Origin: UBA2377 sp964429385
GTDB lineage: Bacteria; Verrucomicrobiota; Verrucomicrobiia; Opitutales; Opitutaceae
Assembly: GCA_964429385.1 (NCBI GenBank)
Contig: CAYSBR010000035.1
Location: forward strand, 1 to 39,055
Reading direction: 5' to 3'
Length of the DNA: 39,055 nucleotides
Shown: positions 16,897 to 24,543 of the stretch, one piece after another
How positions within the stretch are numbered: position 1 is the stretch's first letter
Layout: every line of letters begins with the position of its first letter
Position numbers and translations under genes: made by a program
Notes under the pieces: generated by a model
The model's database searches: none
Told to the model about the DNA's origin: nothing
What the model saw: only the letters and a program-made list of their open reading frames with translations

Positions 16897-19341
16897 ATGA
16901 AAGAAATCATCGCCCTGGGCGTCGCCCTCCTTGCTTCGGCTACGATGCTCGCGGCGGAAACACCCGCGCCGGCTCCGGCCGGCGCGGTTCCGACCAGGGC
17001 CGCCGAACCGGAGGATGCCGATGCGCTGTACGACCGCGGCATCGCCCTCGATCGTGGCATGGAGGTTGACCGGGACTATGCCGAAGCGCTGAAATGTTTT
17101 CACAAGGCCGCCGCCCAAGGGCACGCCGACGCCATGTACATGATCGGCATGTATCATGAGGGAGGGAGCGGCATCCCGGAAAACCCGACGGAAGCCGCCG
17201 TCTGGCTCCTCAAGGCGGCGGACAAGGGAAACATCTACGCGCAATACGAACTCGGCAAACTTTACGCCGAGGGCCGGGGGGTGACGAAGGACAGTGTCGA
17301 GGCGGTGAAGTGGTGGCGCAAGGCCGCCGCCGGCGGCAACTTTTGGGCCGAAGACGCGCTCAAGAAAATTCCGGCCGAAGTGATCGCGCGCGCCGAACCG
17401 GTCGATCCGGAGGATGCCGAATCGCAGGTCAAACTCGGCACCAAATTCGGTCTTTCGCAGGATTATGCCGAAGCCCTGAAATGGTTTCACAAGGCCGCCG
17501 CCCAAGGGAGCGTCGAAGCCATGTGTATGATCGGCATTTATCATGAGGAAGGAACGGGCGTTCCGAAAAACTCGACGGAAGCCGTCGCGTGGTACCGCAA
17601 GGCGGCGGAAAAGGGCGACATCTTCGCGCAATCCCTGCTCGGCCAACATTACGCCGACGGGCGGGGAGTCCCGAAGGACGATGTCGAGGCGGTGAAGTGG
17701 CTGAGAAAAGCCGGCGCCGACTATTGGGCCGGAGAATGGCTCAAGGAAATGTACGAGGCCGGCCGGGGCGCGCCGAAAGACGACCCGGTGAAATGGTGGC
17801 GCGAGGTCGCGTCCGAAGGCCACCCTTCCGCGCAATACCAACTCGGCGTCCTCTACGCCACCGGCTCCGGCACGCCGAAAAACGAAGCCGAAGCCGCCGT
17901 ATGGTTCCGCAAGGCCGCCGAGCAGGAACACACCGAGGCGCAATACCGGCTCGCGCTGCTTTATGACAACGGCGCCGGCATCCCCGCCGACTACGTCCAA
18001 GCCGCGAAATGGTACAGAGAAGCCGCTTACCGGGGACACATCAAAGCCCGGCACAACCTCGGCGTCGCCTATTTCACCGGAAGCGGGGTGAAAAAAGATC
18101 CGGCCGAAGCCATGCGATGGTGGAGTGAGGCCGCCGAACAAGGGCATGCGTCTTCGCAGTTCAACCTCGGACTCCAATACACCAACGGTGAGGGCGTCGC
18201 CAAGAACCCGGCCCGGGCGGCGGAGCTCTACCGGAAGGCGGCGGAACAAGGGCACACGAAGGCACACTACATGCTCGGAACCGCCCTCCTCCACGGCAAC
18301 GGCATACCGCGCGACCTCAAGGAGGCGGAAAAATGGCTCCGGCTCGCCGCCGACACCGGCCATCTCAACGCACAGCACAACCTCGGTTACCTCTTGAAAG
18401 AATTCGAACCGAAGAGACCGGTCGAAGCCGTCAGATGGTTCCGCAAGGCCGCCGACCAAGGACACGCAGCCTCACGCTACTCGCTCGGTGTTCTCTATTA
18501 TAACGGCGATGGCGTGTCGCAGGATGACAAAGAAGCCGAAAAGTGGTTCCGGCTCGCCGCCGAGTCCGGCAGCAAGGAGGCGCAAAAGGGCCTCGAAAAT
18601 CTCCGCCTGAAACGCGAACGAGACACGCAAGTCGCCCAGGAACTCCGCCCGGCGGCCGAGGGCGGCGATGCGGACGCGCAGTACAAACTCGCGCTCATTT
18701 ACTCGAACGGTGAGAAGAACCTGACCGAAGCGGCGAAATGGTTCCGCAAAGCCGCCGAACAAGGACACGCGGCCGCGCGCAACTCGCTCGGTATCGCCTA
18801 TTTCAAAGGCGCCGGCGTATCGCAGAATGACAAGGAATCCGAAAAGTGGCTCCGGCTCGCCGTCGAATCGGGCAGCAAGGAAGCCGTGACCAACCTCGAA
18901 ATTCTCCGTCGGCAACGCGCGAGCGATACGAAGGGAATGCTGGAAGAACACCGTCCGGCCGCCGAACGCGGCGACGTGCGCGCTCAATACAATCTCGGCA
19001 TCATTTACGCGAACGGCGACCCGAAGAACCCGGCCGAAGCGGCGAAATGGTATCTCAAAGCCGCCGACCAGGGATATGCGGACGCCCACCTCCAACTCGG
19101 CTTCTTGTATTACGAGGGCTCCGGCGTGCCCCAAAACGAAATCGAAGCCTTCGCCCGATTCACCGTCGCCTCCGAACTCGGCAACGCGTTGGCCGAGATT
19201 CCGCTCGAACCGCTGACGAACGCCTTCCAAAATACGGACAAAGTCATGGCCGAGGCTCTCGGTTCCAAACAGCCGGGCAAAATCGACGCCGGACTCCGTC
19301 GCGCCAAAGAAATCCTCGACGCCTTGCCCGAGAAACAATGA
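16897..19341 (+). CDS. Exported Sel1-repeat (SLR) protein
   Basis: The 814-residue protein is counted from ATG 16897, where a signal peptide begins (MKEIIALGVALLASATMLAA). The upstream frame extension is not signal-like. Nearly the whole mature protein is Sel1-like repeats of about 36 residues with the pattern AxxxLGxxYxxGxGVxxDxxEAxKWxRKAAxQGH; about 18 units are visible. Higher-order duplication is evident: the DYAEALKCFHKAAAQG block recurs 387 bases downstream, and a GVSQ(D/N)DKE(A/S)EKW block recurs later. A helical C-terminal region (EAFARFTVASELGNALAE) ends the protein. Sel1 proteins act as binding scaffolds, often in envelope signalling. It lies between the dhs fragment and repeat copy B, in the same orientation as the TPR gene. 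Confidence 0.92.
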   Translation: MKEIIALGVALLASATMLAAETPAPAPAGAVPTRAAEPEDADALYDRGIALDRGMEVDRDYAEALKCFHKAAAQGHADAMYMIGMYHEGGSGIPENPTEAAVWLLKAADKGNIYAQYELGKLYAEGRGVTKDSVEAVKWWRKAAAGGNFWAEDALKKIPAEVIARAEPVDPEDAESQVKLGTKFGLSQDYAEALKWFHKAAAQGSVEAMCMIGIYHEEGTGVPKNSTEAVAWYRKAAEKGDIFAQSLLGQHYADGRGVPKDDVEAVKWLRKAGADYWAGEWLKEMYEAGRGAPKDDPVKWWREVASEGHPSAQYQLGVLYATGSGTPKNEAEAAVWFRKAAEQEHTEAQYRLALLYDNGAGIPADYVQAAKWYREAAYRGHIKARHNLGVAYFTGSGVKKDPAEAMRWWSEAAEQGHASSQFNLGLQYTNGEGVAKNPARAAELYRKAAEQGHTKAHYMLGTALLHGNGIPRDLKEAEKWLRLAADTGHLNAQHNLGYLLKEFEPKRPVEAVRWFRKAADQGHAASRYSLGVLYYNGDGVSQDDKEAEKWFRLAAESGSKEAQKGLENLRLKRERDTQVAQELRPAAEGGDADAQYKLALIYSNGEKNLTEAAKWFRKAAEQGHAAARNSLGIAYFKGAGVSQNDKESEKWLRLAVESGSKEAVTNLEILRRQRASDTKGMLEEHRPAAERGDVRAQYNLGIIYANGDPKNPAEAAKWYLKAADQGYADAHLQLGFLYYEGSGVPQNEIEAFARFTVASELGNALAEIPLEPLTNAFQNTDKVMAEALGSKQPGKIDAGLRRAKEILDALPEKQ

Positions 19342-19403
19342 CCCCGCCCCCCCCGGCTTGAGCAAAGGGGCTAGCCGTCAGGCGTTAGATCTGCGCAGAC
19401 ACA

Positions 19404-19426
19404 CCCGATCCGGTTTCCTGTCAGTA
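19404..19426. repeat. Short direct repeat, copy B
   Basis: Copy B carries the core GGTTTCCTGTCAGT and lies 62 bp after the Sel1-repeat gene. It matches copy A at 22 of 23 positions and copy C less closely. It lies in the 285-bp spacer before the glycine-zipper protein gene. Confidence 0.7.
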
Positions 19427-19450
19427 GTTAATTTAGCTCAGGTTTCGGAT

Positions 19451-19486
19451 GGATTGCTTTGTCGCTGCACTCCTCACAAGGGACAG
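19451..19486. repeat. Degenerate copy of a widespread GGATTGCTTCGTCGCTGC-type intergenic repeat
   Basis: The stretch starts GGATTGCTTTGTCGCTGCAC and continues TCCTCAC. It resembles a dispersed intergenic sequence seen across many bacterial genomes, whose reverse frame yields spurious peptides of the type AATKQSI. Here it is degenerate. It marks the spacer as non-coding and repeat-derived. Identification is from memory of the motif, not a search. Confidence 0.4.
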
Positions 19487-19626
19487 ACAGCGTGGCGCGA
19501 GTTCACGAGAAAGTGTGATGGATGCAGAGCAGCTTCTATTCCATTGGTTCGATTTGCTTCCTGAGCATGACCCAGAAAGTGTAACCTGTGTCCCACCTCT
19601 GAGCACCTCGCCCCGCCTGACCCTAT

Positions 19627-21519
19627 ATGGAAACACCCCCGGAGCCGCGCAATGCCTCAGCCAAGCCTCGCACATCATGGTGGCGCTGGCTAACTCCTAC
19701 CTATTGGCACAGGAAGCGCCTTGGGAGTGCCGCCGCTCGCGAAGGTGAGAAAATGCTCCCTGCGCCTTACGATCCGGTCAGCATTCAGTTCGCCTTTCAA
19801 CGTTCGTATGCCAGTGCCCACGAAACCCGAGACGACGACACTCTCGGCGATCCTGCCGTCGAGAAGGCGCACGACCAGATACGGTCTCGCCTGCGTGAAC
19901 GGCGCGAAGCGTCGATCGCAGCGGGCACCGCTGGTGCGGCTGTCGCCTTCGACTTCATCGATGCGTTTGGGAATGTGGATGCGACGCTGCTTGCAGGCGT
20001 CTCAGACGTCTACAATCAGCCGCTCACCTCGCTCTCTGACCTTTCACAGCACTTGCAGGGGGTTGACGTAAGCCCCGGCCTTGTCGCCGCGGTGAAGGGC
20101 CACATGGCCGAGCACGTCCTTGCAGAACACCTAGGAAACTTGGGAGTCCCGGTCGAACTGGCCCCATCCCCGTTTCAGGAAGGCTGGGACCTCACGATCG
20201 ACGGCATTCCGGTAAATCCGAAGCTCTATTCCGACGCCGCGCAGTTGGCCGAGCACTTCTCCCGCTTCCCGGATATCCCCGCTGTGTTGCCGGCGGATGC
20301 ACTCAACATTCCGCCTGATGCGATTCACTTCGACTCGATCACCGGTGCTGGGGTCGAAGAGATGCGCCAAGCAATTCAAACGGGTGCCGATCATCTCACG
20401 CTTGTCGACGGCACGCTCTCGCACACCGACATTACGCAGCACGCATCCAATGGCCTGGCTGTCGCGACTTCGCCGGCTTCCGTCGCGGGATTCAACTTTC
20501 CGTGGGTGGCGCTGGCCCTTTCCGGTTGGAGGGAAGGCAGCTTGCTCAAGCGGGGGATGACTGAACCGGCAGTCGCCCTAAAGAACATGTCGCTCGATTT
20601 GGCCGGCACAGGCGGCGGCGCATGGCTGGGCGCCAAGACCGGTGCTGGAATAGGATCCCTTGTCGGGCCCGTTGGCACTGCAATCGGTGCACTCTTGGGC
20701 GGGATCGGCGGCGCACTGCTCGGTCGAAAGGTCACGAGCGATATCAAGGCGGCTCCTTACAAGACTGCGCTAACACGACTGCACGCCGCTCAAGCATTGA
20801 TCTTGCAAGCCGAAGAACAGCGGGTGGAGCAGACGTTCAATCACGCCAAGGAGCATGCTCAAGGGCGTATGCAGCTCCGGCGCGAACGGGTGAAAGCGAG
20901 GATCGTTGAAGTGGTAGCGGACGCCAGGCGCGCTCACAGACAAACCAGAGTTCTGAGTGGCGAAGAGGCGCTCGATCTGATCAACCAAGGCCTCGCAGGA
21001 ATCGCAGATCACCGCGAATCGATCGTCGCCAGCCGGCGCGCTCGTTCCATCTGGCGTCGGTGGATCTGGCCCGACGCCGCGATCATCGGTTCCGATTTGG
21101 CGGTTGAGACGCTCGATACGGCCAAAGCGATACTCGTTCAGCAGCGCTCACATGTCGCCGATGGAGAGACTCTGAGTCGCGCTGAGGTGTATGCTCACCT
21201 GGGTTCGCTCGGTCTCGCAGAATTCGATGTGAGGGAGGCTCTCTTCCGGATCGAGTCGGAAAAGGCAGCACGTCGCATTCGACTCGAGGCCGTAGCACGC
21301 AAAGGGCTCCGTGAACTCACGCGGCTGCGCAAGGTCGCTCTGGCCGCCATACAGCGTGCTATCGAAAGAGCGCTTGCCGAGACTCGTAAGAAACTCGCCC
21401 CCAAGGCCGCCGAGGCAGCAGCCGCGCACGACAATGTACGGCGCGAGGCAGGGCGCCTCGGCCTCAGTCCCGCCTCCCGCCCGGTCAGGTTTCCTCTCAG
21501 TGGCCAAGCACCCAGCTGA
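19627..21519 (+). CDS. Large protein of unknown function with glycine-zipper membrane segment and possible nuclease-like region
   Basis: The protein has 630 residues from ATG 19627. ATG 19753, preceded by GAAGGTGAGAA, is an alternative start, although the WWRWLTPTYW segment before it looks genuine. Visible parts: an N-terminal helical region; residues 155-235 with HVLAEHLGNLGVPVEL, GWDLTIDGIPVNPK and HFSRFPDIPAVLP, whose GWD-x(n)-NPK layout recalls PD-(D/E)xK nuclease cores; a glycine zipper near 320-365 (GAGIGSLVGPVGTAIGALLGG); then about 200 residues of basic, coiled-coil-prone helix. I do not recognise a named family. Codon use is less GC-biased than in neighbours, hinting at transfer. Its last residues read through repeat copy C and overlap the dhs 3' end by 23 bp on the opposite strand. 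Confidence 0.75.
   Translation: METPPEPRNASAKPRTSWWRWLTPTYWHRKRLGSAAAREGEKMLPAPYDPVSIQFAFQRSYASAHETRDDDTLGDPAVEKAHDQIRSRLRERREASIAAGTAGAAVAFDFIDAFGNVDATLLAGVSDVYNQPLTSLSDLSQHLQGVDVSPGLVAAVKGHMAEHVLAEHLGNLGVPVELAPSPFQEGWDLTIDGIPVNPKLYSDAAQLAEHFSRFPDIPAVLPADALNIPPDAIHFDSITGAGVEEMRQAIQTGADHLTLVDGTLSHTDITQHASNGLAVATSPASVAGFNFPWVALALSGWREGSLLKRGMTEPAVALKNMSLDLAGTGGGAWLGAKTGAGIGSLVGPVGTAIGALLGGIGGALLGRKVTSDIKAAPYKTALTRLHAAQALILQAEEQRVEQTFNHAKEHAQGRMQLRRERVKARIVEVVADARRAHRQTRVLSGEEALDLINQGLAGIADHRESIVASRRARSIWRRWIWPDAAIIGSDLAVETLDTAKAILVQQRSHVADGETLSRAEVYAHLGSLGLAEFDVREALFRIESEKAARRIRLEAVARKGLRELTRLRKVALAAIQRAIERALAETRKKLAPKAAEAAAAHDNVRREAGRLGLSPASRPVRFPLSGQAPS
21480..21502. repeat. Short direct repeat, copy C, overlapping the dhs stop codon
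   Basis: Copy C has the core GGTTTCCTCTCAGT. Read on the minus strand it contributes the final CAC TGA (His-stop) of dhs and the sequence just beyond it. It matches copies A and B at 18-19 of 23 positions, and copy A also over the adjoining CTCCCGCCC. Confidence 0.65.
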
Positions 21520-22543
21520 AGATGAGCGGGGCGACGATGGTGGCGTCGCTCTCGATAATGAACTTCGGAGTCTTCTCGCCGAGCTTGCCCCAGGTGATCT
21601 TCTCGTTGGGCACCGCGCCGGAGTAGCTGCCGTAGCTCGTCGTTGAATCGCTGATCTGGGAGAAATAACCCCAGAGCGGCACGCTCGTGCGGCCCAGATC
21701 CTGGTGCAGCATCGGCACCACGCAGATCGGGAAATCGCCGGCGATGCCGCCGCCGATCTGGAAGAAGCCGATCGAGCCCTCGCCCGTGCGCAGCGTCTTC
21801 GCGGTCTTCGTATACCAGTCCGCCAGCCAGACCATGTATTCGATGCCGGTGCGCACCGTGCGGGCATCCTTCACCTCCCCGGTGATCACGCGCCCCGCGA
21901 ACATGTTGGCCAGCGTGGAATCCTCCCAGCCCGGCACGATGATCGGCAGATTCTTCTCGCTGGCCGCCAGCATCCACGAGTTCTTCGGGTCGATCTGGTA
22001 GAGCTTCTTCAGCTTACCCGACCGCAGAATCTTATACATGAATTCGTGCGGGAAATAACGCTCGCCCGCCTTGTCGGCGGCCACCCATTCCTCGGCCACA
22101 ACCTTCTCGATGCGGCGCATCGCCTCGCCTTCGGGGATGCAGGTGTCCGTCACCCGGTTCATGTGCCGGTCGAGCAACGCCTGCTCGTCGGCCGCGGTGA
22201 GGTGGCGGTAGTCGGGCACGCGCTCGTAGTAGTCGTGCGCCACGAGGTTGAAAATATCCTCCTCCAGGTTGGCGCCGGTGCACACGATGGCATGCACCTT
22301 GTCCTGACGGATCATCTCGGCCAGCGTGAGGCCGAGCTCGGCCGTGGACATGGCGCCGGCCAGCGTCACCAGCATCTTGCCACCCGCCTTGAGGTGCGCC
22401 TCATACCCCTTCGCCGAATCCACAAGGGCCGCCGCGTTGAAGTGTCGGTAGTTGCGCGCGATGAACTGGGAAACCGGCCCCTTCTTGGCCGCCAGCTTCG
22501 CATTCACATCCTCGGGCTTCACTTTGGCTTTTTTAGATTTCAT
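21497..22543 (-). CDS. Deoxyhypusine synthase-family protein (bacterial; possibly homospermidine-type)
   Basis: The protein has 348 residues from ATG 22543 (MKSKKAKVKPEDVNAK). The frame continues far upstream only as antisense of the ABC-F gene. Family features include MLVTLAGAMSTAELGLTLAEMI (NAD-binding start), VCTGANLEEDIFNLVAH, a KNLPIIVPGWEDSTLANMFA stretch, and the catalytic-lysine region EKITWGKLGEK with Lys320. Eukaryotic DHS moves the aminobutyl group of spermidine to eIF5A. Bacteria lack eIF5A, and some bacterial homologues make homospermidine or related polyamines instead, so the product here is uncertain. It is divergent from the ABC-F gene, with a 117-bp spacer. Its 3' end appears to be a recurrent insertion point. 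Confidence 0.9.
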   Translation of the reverse strand: MKSKKAKVKPEDVNAKLAAKKGPVSQFIARNYRHFNAAALVDSAKGYEAHLKAGGKMLVTLAGAMSTAELGLTLAEMIRQDKVHAIVCTGANLEEDIFNLVAHDYYERVPDYRHLTAADEQALLDRHMNRVTDTCIPEGEAMRRIEKVVAEEWVAADKAGERYFPHEFMYKILRSGKLKKLYQIDPKNSWMLAASEKNLPIIVPGWEDSTLANMFAGRVITGEVKDARTVRTGIEYMVWLADWYTKTAKTLRTGEGSIGFFQIGGGIAGDFPICVVPMLHQDLGRTSVPLWGYFSQISDSTTSYGSYSGAVPNEKITWGKLGEKTPKFIIESDATIVAPLIFSWVLGH

Positions 22544-22660
22544 GGTTGCCGCACAAATAGAGCGCGGGCTGCGGCCGGTGCCACAAAAAACGGCGAAACC
22601 GGACATTATCCCCCGGGCATTGACGCGGCGCGCTTCAGCCCATGTGCTGGTGGGTTCATC

Positions 22661-24532
22661 ATGCTGACCATCGCCGACGTTTCCAAGTCCTACGGCACCC
22701 GCGAGCTGTTTAGCGACGTATCGCTCTTCATCGCGCGCACCGACCGCCTCGGCCTCGTCGGCCCCAACGGCGCGGGCAAGTCCACCCTTTTCAGCCTCAT
22801 CCTCGGCGAGGAACGGCCCGACACCGGCACGATCGAGTGGGAACGCGGAGCCGACTTTGGCTTCCTTCCCCAGGAAAGCGCGCCCACCAGCGACGAAAGC
22901 ATCCTCCATATCGCCACCAGCGGCAAAAAGCTGGAGCCCGACGAGGATGACTGGGACATCGACTACACCCTCGAACCCCGCGCGCGCAAGATCCTCGCCG
23001 GCCTTGGCTTCAAGGAAGGTGATGCGGAAAAGCCCGCCCGATCCTTCTCCGGCGGCTGGGTCATGCGCGCCCACCTCGCCCGCCTGCTCGTGGCCGAGCC
23101 CGCGCTGCTTCTGCTCGACGAGCCGACCAACCATCTCGATCTCGAAGCCCTCCTCTGGTTCCAGGACTATCTCACCCGCTACCCCGGCGGCCTTGTCGTC
23201 ATCTCCCACGACCGCGCCTTCCTCAACGCCCTCTGCACCGGCATGCTCGAACTGCGCGCGGGCACCCTGCATTACTACCACGGCAACTACGACGACTTCC
23301 TCCGTGAAAAAGAGGACCGGAAATCCCAGCAGGCCGCCCGCTTCAAGAACCAGCAGCGTGAAATCGCCCACCTGCAGAAATTTGTGGACCGCTTCGGCGC
23401 CAAAGCCTCCCTCGCCACCCGCGCCAAATCGAAGGAAAAGCAGATCGAACGCCTCAAGGAAGACGCCATCGAGGCCCCGGAAGACGAACTGCGCCGCATC
23501 AACTTCAAGTTCCCCCAGCCGCCGCGCTCGGGATTGAAAGTCATCGAACTCAAGAACGTGCAGCAGGCCTACGGCGACCACATCGTCTATCGCGACCTCA
23601 ACTTCACCGCCGAGCGCGGCCAGAAGATCGTGCTCGTCGGCCCCAACGGCGCGGGCAAATCCACCCTCCTCAAGATCCTCGCCGACGCCATCCCCATCCA
23701 GGGCGGCGTGCGCGACCTCGGCAGCAACGTCGTCCCCGGTTACTTCGCCCAGAACCGCCTCGACAACCTGAAGCCCGACCTGACCGTCTTCGAAAACGTG
23801 ATGGAGCTGCGCACCGTGGAAAACCAGCTCTCCGAACAGCAGGCCCGGGCCATCCTCGGCGCCTTCCTCTTTCGCAAAGATGACGTGCACAAATCCGTCG
23901 GCGTCCTCTCCGGCGGTGAAAAGTCCCGCCTCGCCCTCGCCCGCCTGCTGGTGAAGCCGCCCAACCTGCTGCTGATGGACGAGCCCACCACCCATCTCGA
24001 CATCTCTTCCATCGACGCGCTCATCGGCGCGCTGAAGAACTACGAAGGCACCCTCATCTTCATCAGCCACGACGTGCACTTCATCCGCACGCTCGACGCC
24101 CAGGTGCTGCACGTGCACAGCGGCCGGCTCACCCCCTACGCGGGCAATTACGATTACTACCTGGAAAAATCCAAGGCCACCGATGCCCGCGCCGCGCTCA
24201 CCGCCGGCTTCACCGACGCCCGTCCCCAGCAGGCTGCGCCTGCAAATTCCAAATCCCAAACGCCAAATCCCAAATCGGAAAGTGCCAAGCTCACGCCCAA
24301 CCAGCTCCGCAAGATGCGCGAAGACGTCGGCCAGCTTGAAAAACGGGTGGCCGAACTCGAAGCCAAGCAGGCCGAGATCACCGCCGCGCTGGAGGACCCC
24401 GCCACCTACGCCGACAAGGGCAAATTCCATCACCTGAACAAGGAGCTCAGCGTCATCGTGGACCAGATCACCACCGCCACCGCCGAGTGGGAAAATGCCG
24501 CGACCAAGCTGACGGAAGCCGAGCAGGCCTGA
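22661..24532 (+). CDS. ABC-F family ATPase (Uup/EttA-like ribosome-associated ATPase)
   Basis: The 623-residue protein starts at ATG 22661 (MLTIADVSKSYGTREL). It has two ABC domains and no membrane segments. The first has Walker A GPNGAGKST at 34-42, signature FSGGWVMRAHLARLL and Walker B LLLLDEPTNHLDLEAL. The second has LVGPNGAGKST, signature LSGGEKSRLALARLL and LLMDEPTTHLDISS. The inter-domain linker contains the charged SKEKQIERLKED helix typical of ABC-F, and the C-terminus is a Uup-like coiled coil (LEKRVAELEAKQAEITAAL). Such proteins act on ribosomes. A repeat-derived insert rich in Asn-Pro-Lys-Ser lies before the coiled coil. Confidence 0.93.
   Translation: MLTIADVSKSYGTRELFSDVSLFIARTDRLGLVGPNGAGKSTLFSLILGEERPDTGTIEWERGADFGFLPQESAPTSDESILHIATSGKKLEPDEDDWDIDYTLEPRARKILAGLGFKEGDAEKPARSFSGGWVMRAHLARLLVAEPALLLLDEPTNHLDLEALLWFQDYLTRYPGGLVVISHDRAFLNALCTGMLELRAGTLHYYHGNYDDFLREKEDRKSQQAARFKNQQREIAHLQKFVDRFGAKASLATRAKSKEKQIERLKEDAIEAPEDELRRINFKFPQPPRSGLKVIELKNVQQAYGDHIVYRDLNFTAERGQKIVLVGPNGAGKSTLLKILADAIPIQGGVRDLGSNVVPGYFAQNRLDNLKPDLTVFENVMELRTVENQLSEQQARAILGAFLFRKDDVHKSVGVLSGGEKSRLALARLLVKPPNLLLMDEPTTHLDISSIDALIGALKNYEGTLIFISHDVHFIRTLDAQVLHVHSGRLTPYAGNYDYYLEKSKATDARAALTAGFTDARPQQAAPANSKSQTPNPKSESAKLTPNQLRKMREDVGQLEKRVAELEAKQAEITAALEDPATYADKGKFHHLNKELSVIVDQITTATAEWENAATKLTEAEQA
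24243..24275 (+). repeat. CCAAATCCC-type short tandem repeat inside the ABC-F coding sequence
   Basis: Thirty-three bases consist of degenerate units related to CCAAATCCC (CAAATTCC, AAATCCC, GCCAAATCCC). They are translated in frame as SKSQTPNPKS. Similar A-rich repeats are usually intergenic, so its presence in an open frame suggests a tolerated insertion into a disordered linker. Confidence 0.6.
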
Positions 24533-24543
24533 GTCCGCCCGCG

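Noticed and set aside
16780..18465. 561-codon minus-strand frame opposite the Sel1-repeat gene
   Set aside because: Its own periodicity simply mirrors the Sel1 repeats on the other strand.
19358..19564. Small plus-strand frame overlapping repeat copy B
   Set aside because: It runs through two repeat sequences and has no ribosome-binding site or recognisable family.
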